64,000 bases of DNA from Auanema rhodensis (lineage: Eukaryota; Nematoda; Chromadorea; Rhabditida; Rhabditidae): positions 496,001 through 560,000 of the forward strand of contig OZ059894.1 of assembly GCA_964057225.1 (NCBI GenBank), given 5' to 3'. Numbering within the stretch: position 1 is the first letter of the stretch; each line of letters opens with the position of its first letter. The notes under the pieces are model-generated. The model was given only the letters and a program-made list of their open reading frames with translations, ran no database searches and had not been told where the DNA came from. This document shows positions 26,065 through 37,856 of this stretch, one piece after another. The translations under genes were made by a program, and so were the position numbers.

Positions 26065-27648
26065 TGTTTTTAGACTAATATGTACATGGGGAATCTAATT
26101 TTGAAAACCGCATCTCTTTATCTGTCACGTGAAGCAAGTTACATACCAAGTGCACATCACGTGTACATTTAATTAGCATAAATTAAAGTTCACGTAAATT
26201 TCAAAGTCATGGTTACCATGCACCAATATCAATAAAAATTTGTTTTTAGACTAATATGGACATGGGAAATCTAATTTTGAAAACCGCATCTCTTTATCTT
26301 TCACGTGAAGCTAGTTACATACCAAGTGCACATCACGTGTACATTTAATTAGCATAAATTGAAGTTCACGTAAATTTCAAAGTCATGGTTACCATGCACC
26401 AATATCAATAACAATTTGTTTTTAGACTAATATGGACATGGGGAATCTAATTTTGAAAACCGCATCTCTTTATCTTTCACGTGAAGCGAGTTACATACCA
26501 AGTGCACATCACGTGTACATTTAATTAGCATAAATTAAAGTTCACGTAAATTTCAAAGTCATGGTTACCATGCACCAATATCAATAAAAATTTGTTTTTA
26601 GACTAATATGGACATGGGGAATCTAATTTTGAAAACCGCATCTCTTTATCTTTCACGTGAAGCGAGTTACATACCAAGTGCACATCACGTGTACATTTAA
26701 TTAGCATAAATTAAAGTTCACGTAAATTTCAAAATCATGGTTACCATGAACCAATATCAATGAAAATTTGTTTTTAGACTAATATGGACATGGGGAATCT
26801 AATTTTGAAAACCGCATCTCTTTATCTTTCACGTGAAGCAAGTTACATACCAAGTGCACATCACGTGTACATTTAATTAGCATAAATTAAAGTTCACGTA
26901 AATTTCAAAGTCATGGTTACCATGCACCAATATCAATAAAAATTTGTTTTTAGACTAATATGGACATGGGGAATCAAATTTTGAAAACCGCATCTCTTTA
27001 TCTTTCACGTGAAGCGAGTTACATACGAAGTGCACATCACGTGTACATTTAATTAGCATAAATTAAAGTTCACGTAAATTTCAAAGTCATGGTTACCATG
27101 CACCAATATCAATAAAAATTCGTTTTTAGACTAATATGGACATGGGGAATCTAATTTTGAAAACCGCATCTCTTTATCTTTCACGTGAAGCGAGTTACAT
27201 ACCAAGTGCACATCAGGTGTACATTTAATTAGCATAAATTAAAGTTCACGTAATTTTCAAAGACATGGTTACCATGAACCAATATCAATAAAAATTTGTT
27301 TTTAGACTAATATGGACATGGGGAATCTAATTTTGAAAACCGCATCTCTTTATCTTACACGTGAAGCGAGTTACATACCAAGTGCACATCACGTGTACAT
27401 TTAATTAGCATAAATTAAAGTTCACGTAAATTTCAAAGTCATGGTTACCATGAACCAATATCAATAAAAATTTGTTTTTAGACTAATATGGACATGGGGA
27501 ATCTAATTTTGAAAACCGCATCTCTTTATCTTTCACGTGAAGCGAGTTACATACCAAGTGCACATCACGTGTACATTTAATTAGCATAAATTAAAGTTCA
27601 CGTAAATTTCAAAGTCATGGTTACCATGAACCAATATCAATAAAAATT
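26065..27648 (+). repeat. 9-monomer block (m148-m156)
   Basis: tgtaca+gtcac+caag; ggaaatc+beta; gamma; aaaatcat+tgaaaat; caag; gaatcaaat+tacgaag+attcg; cagg; acac; gaacc. The next block repeats the first five types in the same order but with one extra monomer inserted in the beta copy. m150-m155 are the second copy of the block at 22017. Confidence 0.85.
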
Positions 27649-28880
27649 TGTTTTTAGACTAATATGTACATGGGGAATCTAATTTTGAAAACCGCATCTC
27701 TTTATCTGTCACGTGAAGCAAGTTACATACCAAGTGCACATCACGTGTACATTTAATTAGCATAAATTAAAGTTCACGTAAATTTCAAAGTCATGGTTAC
27801 CATGCACCAATATCAATAAAAATTTGTTTTTAGACTAATATGGACATGGGAAATCTAATTTTGAAAACCGCATCTCTTTATCTTTCACGTGAAGCTAGTT
27901 ACATACCAAGTGCACATCACGTGTACATTTAATTAGCATAAATTGAAGTTCACGTAAATTTCAAAGTCATGGTTATCATGAATTAATATCAATAAAAATT
28001 TGTTTATAGACTAATATGGACATGGGGAATCTAATTTTGAAAACCGCATCTCTTTATCTTTCACGTGAAGCAAGTTACATACCAAGTGCACATCACGTGT
28101 ACATTTAATTAGCATAAATTAAAGTTCACGTAAATTTCAAAGTCATGGTTACCATGCACCAATATCAATAACAATTTGTTTTTAGACTAATATGGACATG
28201 GGGAATCTAATTTTGAAAACCGCATCTCTTTATCTTTCACGTGAAGCGAGTTACATACCAAGTGCACATCACGTGTACATTTAATTAGCATAAATTAAAG
28301 TTCACGTAAATTTCAAAGTCATGGTTACCATGCACCAATATCAATAAAAATTTGTTTTTAGACTAATATGGACATGGGGAATCTAATTTTGAAAACCGCA
28401 TCTCTTTATCTTTCACGTGAAGCGAGTTACATACCAAGTGCACATCACGTGTACATTTAATTAGCATAAATTAAAGTTCACGTAAATTTCAAAATCATGG
28501 TTACCATGAACCAATATCAATGAAAATTTGTTTTTAGACTAATATGGACATGGGGAATCTAATTTTGAAAACCGCATCTCTTTATCTTTCACGTGAAGCA
28601 AGTTACATACCAAGTGCACATCACGTGTACATTTAATTAGCATAAATTAAAGTTCACGTAAATTTCAAAGTCATGGTTACCATGCACCAATATCAATAAA
28701 AATTTGTTTTTAGACTAATATGGACATGGGGAATCAAATTTTGAAAACCGCATCTCTTTATCTTTCACGTGAAGCGAGTTACATACCAAGTGCACATCAC
28801 GTGTACATTTAATTAGCATAAATTAAAGTTCACGTAAATTTCAAAGTCATGGTTACCATGAACCAATATCAATAAAAATT
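27649..28880 (+). repeat. related block with one inserted monomer (m157-m163)
   Basis: Starts tgtaca+gtcac+caag (m157) and ggaaatc+ctagtt+attgaagtt (m158), matching m148-m149. Near 27976 the beta monomer breaks into ttatcatgaattaat, runs through one full extra 176-bp monomer (tttatag, caag), and then finishes with the normal beta end (gcacc, aacaatt) at the end of m159. Gamma, tgaaaat, caag and gaatcaaat follow. Confidence 0.85.
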
Positions 28881-30640
28881 TGTTTTTAGACTAATATGGA
28901 CATATGAAATCTAATTTTGAAAACCGCATCTCTTTATCTTTCACGTGAAGCGAGTTACATACCAAGTGCACATCACGTGTACATTTAATTAGCATAAATT
29001 AAAGTTCACGTAAATTTCAAAGTCATGGTTACCATGCACCAATATCAATAAAAATTTGTTTTTAGACTAATATGGACATGGGTAATCTAATTTTGAAAAC
29101 CGCATCTCTTTATCTTTCACGTGAAGCGAGTTACATACCAAGTGCACATCAGGTGTACATTTAATTAGCATAAATTAAAGTTCACGTAATTTTCAAAGAC
29201 ATGGTTACCATGAACCAATATCAATAAAAATTTGTTTTTAGACTAATATGGACATGGGGAATCTAATTTTGAAAACCGCATCTCTTTATCTTTCACGTGA
29301 AGCGAGTTACATACCAAGTGCACATCACGTGTACATTTAATTAGCATAAATTAAAGTTCACGTAAATTTCAAAGTCATGGTTACCATGAACCAATATCAA
29401 TAAAAATTTGTTTTTAGACTAATATGGACATGGGGAATCTAATTTTGAAAACCGCATCTCTTTATCTTTCACGTGAAGCAAGTTACATACCAAGTGCACA
29501 TCACGTGTACATTTAATTAGCATAAATTAAAGTTCACGTAAATTTCAAAGTCATGGTTACCATGCACCAATATCAATAAAAATTTGTTTTTAGACTAATA
29601 TGGACATGGGGAATCTAATTTTGAGAACCGCATCTCTTTATCTTTCACGTGAAGCGAGTTACATACCAAGTGCACATCACGTGTACATTTAATTAGCATA
29701 AATTAAAGTTCACGTAAATTTCAAAGTCATGGTTACCATGAACCAATATCAATAAAAATTTGTTTTTAGACTAATATGGACATGGGGAATCTAATTTTGA
29801 GAACCGCATCTCTTTATCTTTCACGTGAAGCGAGTTACATACCAAGTGCACATCACGTGTACATTTAATTAGCATAAATTAAAGTTCACGTAAATTTCAA
29901 AGTCATGGTTACCATGAACCAATATCAATAAAAATTTGTTTTTAGACTAATATGTACATGGGGAATCTAATTTTGAAAACCGCATCTCTTTATCTTTCAC
30001 GTGAAGCAAGTTACATACCAAGTGCACATCACGTGTACATTTAATTAGCATAAATTAAAGTTCACGTAAATTTCAAAGTCATGGTTACCATGCACCAATA
30101 TCAATAAAAATTTGTTTTTAGACTAATATGGACATGGGGAATCTAATTTTGAAAACCGCATCTCTTTATCTTTCACGTGAAGCTAGTTACATACCAAGTG
30201 CACATCACGTGTACATTTAATTAGCATAAATTGAAGTTCACGTAAATTTCAAAGTCATGGTTACCATGCACCAATATCAATAACAATTTGTTTTTAGACT
30301 AATATGGACATGGGGAATCTAATTTTGAAAACCGCATCTCTTTATCTTTCACGTGAAGCGAGTTACATACCAAGTGCACATCACGTGTACATTTAATTAG
30401 CATAAATTAAAGTTCACGTAAATTTCAAAGTCATGGTTACCATGCACCAATATCAATAAAAATTTGTTTTTAGACTAATATGGACATGGGGAATCTAATT
30501 TTGAAAACCGCATCTCTTTATCTTTCACGTGAAGCGAGTTACATACCAAGTGCACATCACGTGTACATTTAATTAGCATAAATTAAAGTTCACGTAAATT
30601 TCAAAGTCATGGTTACCATGAACCAATATCAATAAAAATT
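28881..30640 (+). repeat. end of zone 3 (m164-m173)
   Basis: m164 has a private catatgaaat. m165 gggtaat+cagg, m167 caag, m168 and m169 both gagaacc (adjacent duplicates), m170 tgtaca without the gtcac that usually accompanies it, m171 beta, m172 gamma, m173 gaacc. This is the last tgtaca-beta module of this type; it does not occur in zones 4 or 5. Confidence 0.82.
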
Positions 30641-33104
30641 GGTTTTTAGACTAATATGGACATGGGGAATCTAATTTTGAAAACCGCATCTCTTTATCTT
30701 TCACGTGAAGCGAGTTACATACCAAGTGCACATCACGTGTACATTTAATTAGCATAAATTAAAGTTCACGTAAATTTCAAAGTCATGGTTACCATGAACC
30801 AATATCAATAAAAATTTGTTTTTAGACTAATATGGACATGGGGAATCTAATTTTGAAAACCGCATCTCTTTATCTTTCACGTGAAGCGAGTTACATACCA
30901 AGTGCACATCACGTGTACATTTAATTAGCATAAATTAAAGTTCACGTAAATTTCAAAGTCATGGTTACCATGAACCAATATCAATAAAAATTTGTTTTTA
31001 GACTAATATGGACATGGGGAATCTAATTTTGAAAACCGCATCTCTTTATCTTTCACGTGAAGCGAGTTACATACCAAGTGCACATCACGTGTACATTTAA
31101 TTAGCATAAATTAAAGTTCACGTAAATTTCAAAGTCATGGTTACCATGCACCAATATCAATAAAAATTTGTTTTTAGACTAATATGGACATGGGGAATCT
31201 AATTTTGAAAACCGCATCTCTTTATCTTTCACGTGAAGCGAGTTACATACCAAGTGCACATCACGTGTACATTTAATTAGCATAAATTAAAGTTCACGTA
31301 AATTTCAAAGTCATGGTTACCATGCACCAATATCAATAAAAATTTGTTTTTAGACTAATATGGACATGGGGAATCTAATTTTGAAAACCGCATCTCTTTA
31401 TCTTTCACGTGAAGCGAGTTACATACCAAGTGCACATCACGTGTACATTTAATTAGCATAAATTAAAGTTCACGTAAATTTCAAAGTCATGGTTACCATG
31501 AACCAATATCAATAAAAATTTGTTTTTAGACTAATATGGACATGGGGAATCTAATTTTGAAAACCGCATCTCTTTATCTTTCACGTGAAGCGAGTTACAT
31601 ACCAAGTGCACATCACGTGTACATTTAATTAGCATAAATTAAAGTTCACGTAAATTTCAAAGTCATGGTTACCATGCACCAATATCAATAAAAATTTGTT
31701 TTTAGACTAATATGGACATGGGGAATCTAATTTTGAAAACCGCATCTCTTCATCTTTCACGTGAAGCGAGTTACATACCAAGTGCACATCACGTGTACAT
31801 TTAATTAGCATAAATTAAAGTTCACGTAAATTTCAAAGTCATGGTTACCATGAACCAATATCAATAAAAATTTGTTTTTAGACTAATATGGACATGGGGA
31901 ATCTAATTTTGAAAACCGCATCTCTTTATCTTACACGTGAAGCGAGTTACATACCAAGTGCACATCACGTGTACATTTAATTAGCATAAATTAAAGTTCA
32001 CGTAAATTTCAAAGTCATGGTTACCATGAACCAATATCAATAAAAATTTGTTTTTAGACTAATATGGACATGGGGAATCTAATTTTGAAAACCGCATCTC
32101 TTTATCTTTCACGTGAAGCGAGTTACATACCAAGTGCACATCACGTGTACATTTAATTAGCATAAATTAAAGTTCACGTAAATTTCAAAGTCATGGTTAC
32201 CATGCACCAATATCAATAAAAATTTGTTTTTAGACTAATATGGACATGGGGAATCTAATTTTGAAAACCGCATCTCTTCATCTTTCACGTGAAGCGAGTT
32301 ACATACCAAGTGCACATCACGAGTACATTTAATTAGCATAAATTAAAGTTCACGTAAATTTCAAAGTCATGGTTACCATGCACCAATATCAATAAAACTT
32401 TGTTTTTAGACTAATATGGACATGGGGAATCTAATTTTGAAAACCGCATCTCTTTATCTTTCACGTGAAGCGAGTTACATACCAAGTGCACATCACGTGT
32501 ACATTTAATTAGCATAAATTAAAGTTCACGTAAATTTCAAAGTCATGGTTACCATGAACCAATATCAATAAAAATTTGTTTTTAGACTAATATGGACATG
32601 GGGAATCTAATATTGAGAACCGCATCTCTTTATCTTTCACGTGAAGCGAGTTACATACCAAGTGCACATCACGTGTACATTTAATTAGCATAAATTAAAG
32701 TTCACGTAAATTTCAAAGTCATGGTTACCATGCACCAATATCAATAAAAATTTGTTTTTAGACTAATATGGACATGGGGAATCTAATTTTGAAAACCGCA
32801 TCTCTTCATCTTTCACGTGAAGCGAGTTACATACCAAGTGCACATCACGTGTACATTTAATTAGCATAAATTAAAGTTCACGTAAATTTCAAAGTCATGG
32901 TTACCATGCACCAATATCAATAAAAATTTGTTTTTAGACTAATATGGACATGGGGAATCTAATTTTGAAAACCGCATCTCTTCATCTTTCACGTGAAGCG
33001 AGTTACATACCAAGTGCACATCACGAGTACATTTAATTAGCATAAATTAAAGTTCACGTAAATTTCAAAGTCATGGTTACCATGCACCAATATCAATAAA
33101 AATT
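30641..33104 (+). repeat. 14-monomer HOR, copy 1 (m174-m187)
   Basis: 2,464 bp. Four leading monomers are plain (gaacc, gaacc, gcacc, gcacc), then gaacc, gcacc, ttcatc, acac, gcacc, ttcatc+cacgag+aaactt, gaacc, tattgagaacc, ttcatc, ttcatc+cacgag. Each marker is repeated 2,464 bp later (aaactt c at 32398 and 34862; tattgag at 32612 and 35076). First base is g instead of t (ggtttttag), private to this copy. Confidence 0.92.
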
Positions 33105-35568
33105 TGTTTTTAGACTAATATGGACATGGGGAATCTAATTTTGAAAACCGCATCTCTTTATCTTTCACGTGAAGCGAGTTACATACCAAGTGCACATCAC
33201 GTGTACATTTAATTAGCATAAATTAAAGTTCACGTAAATTTCAAAGTCATGGTTACCATGAACCAATATCAATAAAAATTTGTTTTTAGACTAATATGGA
33301 CATGGGGAATCTAATTTTGAAAACCGCATCTCTTTATCTTTCACGTGAAGCGAGTTACATACCAAGTGCACATCACGTGTACATTTAATTAGCATAAATT
33401 AAAGTTCACGTAAATTTCAAAGTCATGGTTACCATGAACCAATATCAATAAAAATTTGTTTTTAGACTAATATGGACATGGGGAATCTAATTTTGAAAAC
33501 CGCATCTCTTTATCTTTCACGTGAAGCGAGTTACATACCAAGTGCACATCACGTGTACATTTAATTAGCATAAATTAAAGTTCACGTAAATTTCAAAGTC
33601 ATGGTTACCATGCACCAATATCAATAAAAATTTGTTTTTAGACTAATATGGACATGGGGAATCTAATTTTGAAAACCGCATCTCTTTATCTTTCACGTGA
33701 AGCGAGTTACATACCAAGTGCACATCACGTGTACATTTAATTAGCATAAATTAAAGTTCACGTAAATTTCAAAGTCATGGTTACCATGCACCAATATCAA
33801 TAAAAATTTGTTTTTAGACTAATATGGACATGGGGAATCTAATTTTGAAAACCGCATCTCTTTATCTTTCACGTGAAGCGAGTTACATACCAAGTGCACA
33901 TCACGTGTACATTTAATTAGCATAAATTAAAGTTCACGTAAATTTCAAAGTCATGGTTACCATGAACCAATATCAATAAAAATTTGTTTTTAGACTAATA
34001 TGGACATGGGGAATCTAATTTTGAAAACCGCATCTCTTTATCTTTCACGTGAAGCGAGTTACATACCAAGTGCACATCACGTGTACATTTAATTAGCATA
34101 AATTAAAGTTCACGTAAATTTCAAAGTCATGGTTACCATGCACCAATATCAATAAAAATTTGTTTTTAGACTAATATGGACATGGGGAATCTAATTTTGA
34201 AAACCGCATCTCTTCATCTTTCACGTGAAGCGAGTTACATACCAAGTGCACATCACGTGTACATTTAATTAGCATAAATTAAAGTTCACGTAAATTTCAA
34301 AGTCATGGTTACCATGAACCAATATCAATAAAAATTTGTTTTTAGACTAATATGGACATGGGGAATCTAATTTTGAAAACCGCATCTCTTTATCTTACAC
34401 GTGAAGCGAGTTACATACCAAGTGCACATCACGTGTACATTTAATTAGCATAAATTAAAGTTCACGTAAATTTCAAAGTCATGGTTACCATGAACCAATA
34501 TCAATAAAAATTTGTTTTTAGACTAATATGGACATGGGGAATCTAATTTTGAAAACCGCATCTCTTTATCTTTCACGTGAAGCGAGTTACATACCAAGTG
34601 CACATCACGTGTACATTTAATTAGCATAAATTAAAGTTCACGTAAATTTCAAAGTCATGGTTACCATGCACCAATATCAATAAAAATTTGTTTTTAGACT
34701 AATATGGACATGGGGAATCTAATTTTGAAAACCGCATCTCTTCATCTTTCACGTGAAGCGAGTTACATACCAAGTGCACATCACGAGTACATTTAATTAG
34801 CATAAATTAAAGTTCACGTAAATTTCAAAGTCATGGTTACCATGCACCAATATCAATAAAACTTTGTTTTTAGACTAATATGGACATGGGGAATCTAATT
34901 TTGAAAACCGCATCTCTTTATCTTTCACGTGAAGCGAGTTACATACCAAGTGCACATCACGTGTACATTTAATTAGCATAAATTAAAGTTCACGTAAATT
35001 TCAAAGTCATGGTTACCATGAACCAATATCAATAAAAATTTGTTTTTAGACTAATATGGACATGGGGAATCTAATATTGAGAACCGCATCTCTTTATCTT
35101 TCACGTGAAGCGAGTTACATACCAAGTGCACATCACGTGTACATTTAATTAGCATAAATTAAAGTTCACGTAAATTTCAAAGTCATGGTTACCATGCACC
35201 AATATCAATAAAAATTTGTTTTTAGACTAATATGGACATGGGGAATCTAATTTTGAAAACCGCATCTCTTCATCTTTCACGTGAAGCGAGTTACATACCA
35301 AGTGCACATCACGTGTACATTTAATTAGCATAAATTAAAGTTCACGTAAATTTCAAAGTCATGGTTACCATGCACCAATATCAATAAAAATTTGTTTTTA
35401 GACTAATATGGACATGGGGAATCTAATTTTGAAAACCGCATCTCTTCATCTTTCACGTGAAGCGAGTTACATACCAAGTGCACATCACGAGTACATTTAA
35501 TTAGCATAAATTAAAGTTCACGTAAATTTCAAAGTCATGGTTACCATGCACCAATATCAATAAAAATT
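33105..35568 (+). repeat. 14-monomer HOR, copy 2 (m188-m201)
   Basis: Directly abuts copy 1. Apart from the first base I saw no difference at the markers checked, making this one of the most recent duplications in the window. It is followed by another ttcatc+cacgag monomer (m202) with aaacttcg. Confidence 0.92.
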
Positions 35569-36800
35569 TGTTTTTAGACTAATATGGACATGGGGAATCT
35601 AATTTTGAAAACCGCATCTCTTCATCTTTCACGTGAAGCGAGTTACATACCAAGTGCACATCACGAGTACATTTAATTAGCATAAATTAAAGTTCACGTA
35701 AATTTCAAAGTCATGGTTACCATGCACCAATATCAATAAAACTTCGTTTTTAGACTAATATGGACATGGGGAATCTAATTTTGAAAACCGCATCTCTTTA
35801 TCTTTCACGTGAAGCGAGTTACATACCAAGTGCACATCACGTGTACATTTAATTAGCATAAATTAAAGTTCACGTAAATTTCAAAGTCATGGTTACCATG
35901 AACCAATATCAATAAAAATTTGTTTTTAGACTAATATGGACATGGGGAATCTAATTTTGAAAACCGCATCTCTTTATCTTTCACGTGAAGCGAGTTACAT
36001 ACCAAGTGCACATCACGTGTACATTTAATTAGCATAAATTAAAGTTCACGTAAATTTCAAAGTCATGGTTACCATGAACCAATATCAATAAAAATTTGTT
36101 TTTAGACTAATATGGACATGGGGAATCTTATTTTGAAAACCGCATCTCTTTATCTTTCACGTGAAGCGAGTTACATACCAAGTGCACATCACGTGTACAT
36201 TTAATTAGCATAAATTAAAGTTCACGTAAATTTCAAAGTCATGGTTACCATGCACCAATATCAATAAAAATTTGTTTTTAGACTAATATGGACATGGGGA
36301 ATCTAATTTTGAAAACCGCATCTCTTCATCTTTCACGTGAAGCGAGTTACATACCAAGTGCACATCACGAGTACATTTAATTAGCATAAATTAAAGTTCA
36401 CGTAAATTTCAAAGTCATGGTTACCATGCACCAATATCAATAAAACTTCGTTTTTAGACTAATATGGACATGGGGAATCTAATTTTGAAAACCGCATCTC
36501 TTTTTCTCTCACGTGAAGCGAGTTACATACCAAGTGCACATCACGTGTACATTTAATTAGCATAAATTAAAGTTCACGTAAATTTCAAAGTCATGGTTAC
36601 CATGAACCAATATCAATAAAAATTTGTTTTTAGACTAATATGGACATGGGGAATCTAATTTTGAAAACCGCATCTCTTTATCTTTCACGTGAAGCGAGTT
36701 ACATACCAAGTGCACATCACGTGTACATTTAATTAGCATAAATTAAAGTTCACGTAAATTTCAAAGTCATGGTTACCATGCACCAATATCAATAAAAATT
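35569..36800 (+). repeat. 4-monomer partial tandem (m202-m208)
   Basis: m202 and m206 share ttcatc, cacgag and aaacttcg, 704 bp apart (final c of the variant at 35745 and 36449). Between them are gaacc, gaacc and a private gaatctta gcacc monomer. m207 carries a private tttttctctcac. These close zone 4. Confidence 0.82.
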
Positions 36801-37856
36801 TGTTTTTAGACTAATATGGACATGGGGAATCTAATTTTGAAAACCGCATCTCTTTATCTTTCACGTGAAGCTAGTTACATACCAAGTGCACATCACGTGT
36901 ACATTTAATTAGCATAAATTAAAGTTCACGTAAATTTCAAAGTCATGGTTACCATGCACCAATATCAATAAAAATTTGTTTTTAGACTAATATGGACATG
37001 GGGAATCTAATTTTGAAAACCGCATCTCTTTATCTTTCACGTGAAGCAAGTTACATACAAAGTGCACATCACGTGTACATTTAATTAGCATAAATTAAAG
37101 TTCACGTAAATTTCAAAGTCATGGTTACCATGCACCAATATCGATAAAAATTTGTTTTTAGACTAATATGGACATGGGGAATCTAATTTTGAAAACCGCA
37201 TCTCTTTATCTTTCACGTGAAGCGAGTTACATACCAAGTGCACATCACGTGTACATTTAATTAGCATAAATTAAAGTTCACGTAAATTTCAAAGTCATGG
37301 TTACCATGAACCAATATCAATAAAAATTTGTTTTTAGACTAATATGGACATGGGGAATCCAATTTTGAAAACCGCATCTCTTTATCTTTCACGTGAAGCG
37401 AGTTACATACCAAGTGCACATCACGTGTACATTTAATTAGCATAAATTAAAGTTCACGTAAATTTCAAAGTCATGGTTACCATGAACCAATATCAATAAA
37501 AATTTGTTTTTAGACTAATATGGACATGGGGAATCTAATTTTGAAAACCGCATCTCTTTATCTTTCACGTGAAGCGAGTTACATACCAAGTGCACATCAC
37601 GTGTACATTTAATTAGCATAAATTAAAGTTCACGTAAATTTCAAAGTCATGGTTACCATGCACCAATATCAATAAAAATTTGTTTTTAGACTAATATGGA
37701 CATGGGGAATCTAATTTTGAAAACCGCATCTCTTTATCTTTCACGTGAAGCGAGTTACATACCAAGTGCACATCACGTGTACATTTAATTAGCATAAATT
37801 AAAGTTCACGTAATTTTCAAAGACATGGTTACCATGAACCAATATCAATAAAAATT
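36801..37856 (+). repeat. zone 4/5 transition with zone 1-type monomer
   Basis: m209 ctagtt gcacc; m210 (36977-37152) has caag, catacaaag, gcacc and tcgataa, the exact marker set of m5 and m13 more than 34 kb upstream; m211 gaacc; m212 gaatccaat; m213 gcacc; m214 taatttt/agaca with intact box 2. From here the variants of zone 1 return. Confidence 0.85.
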
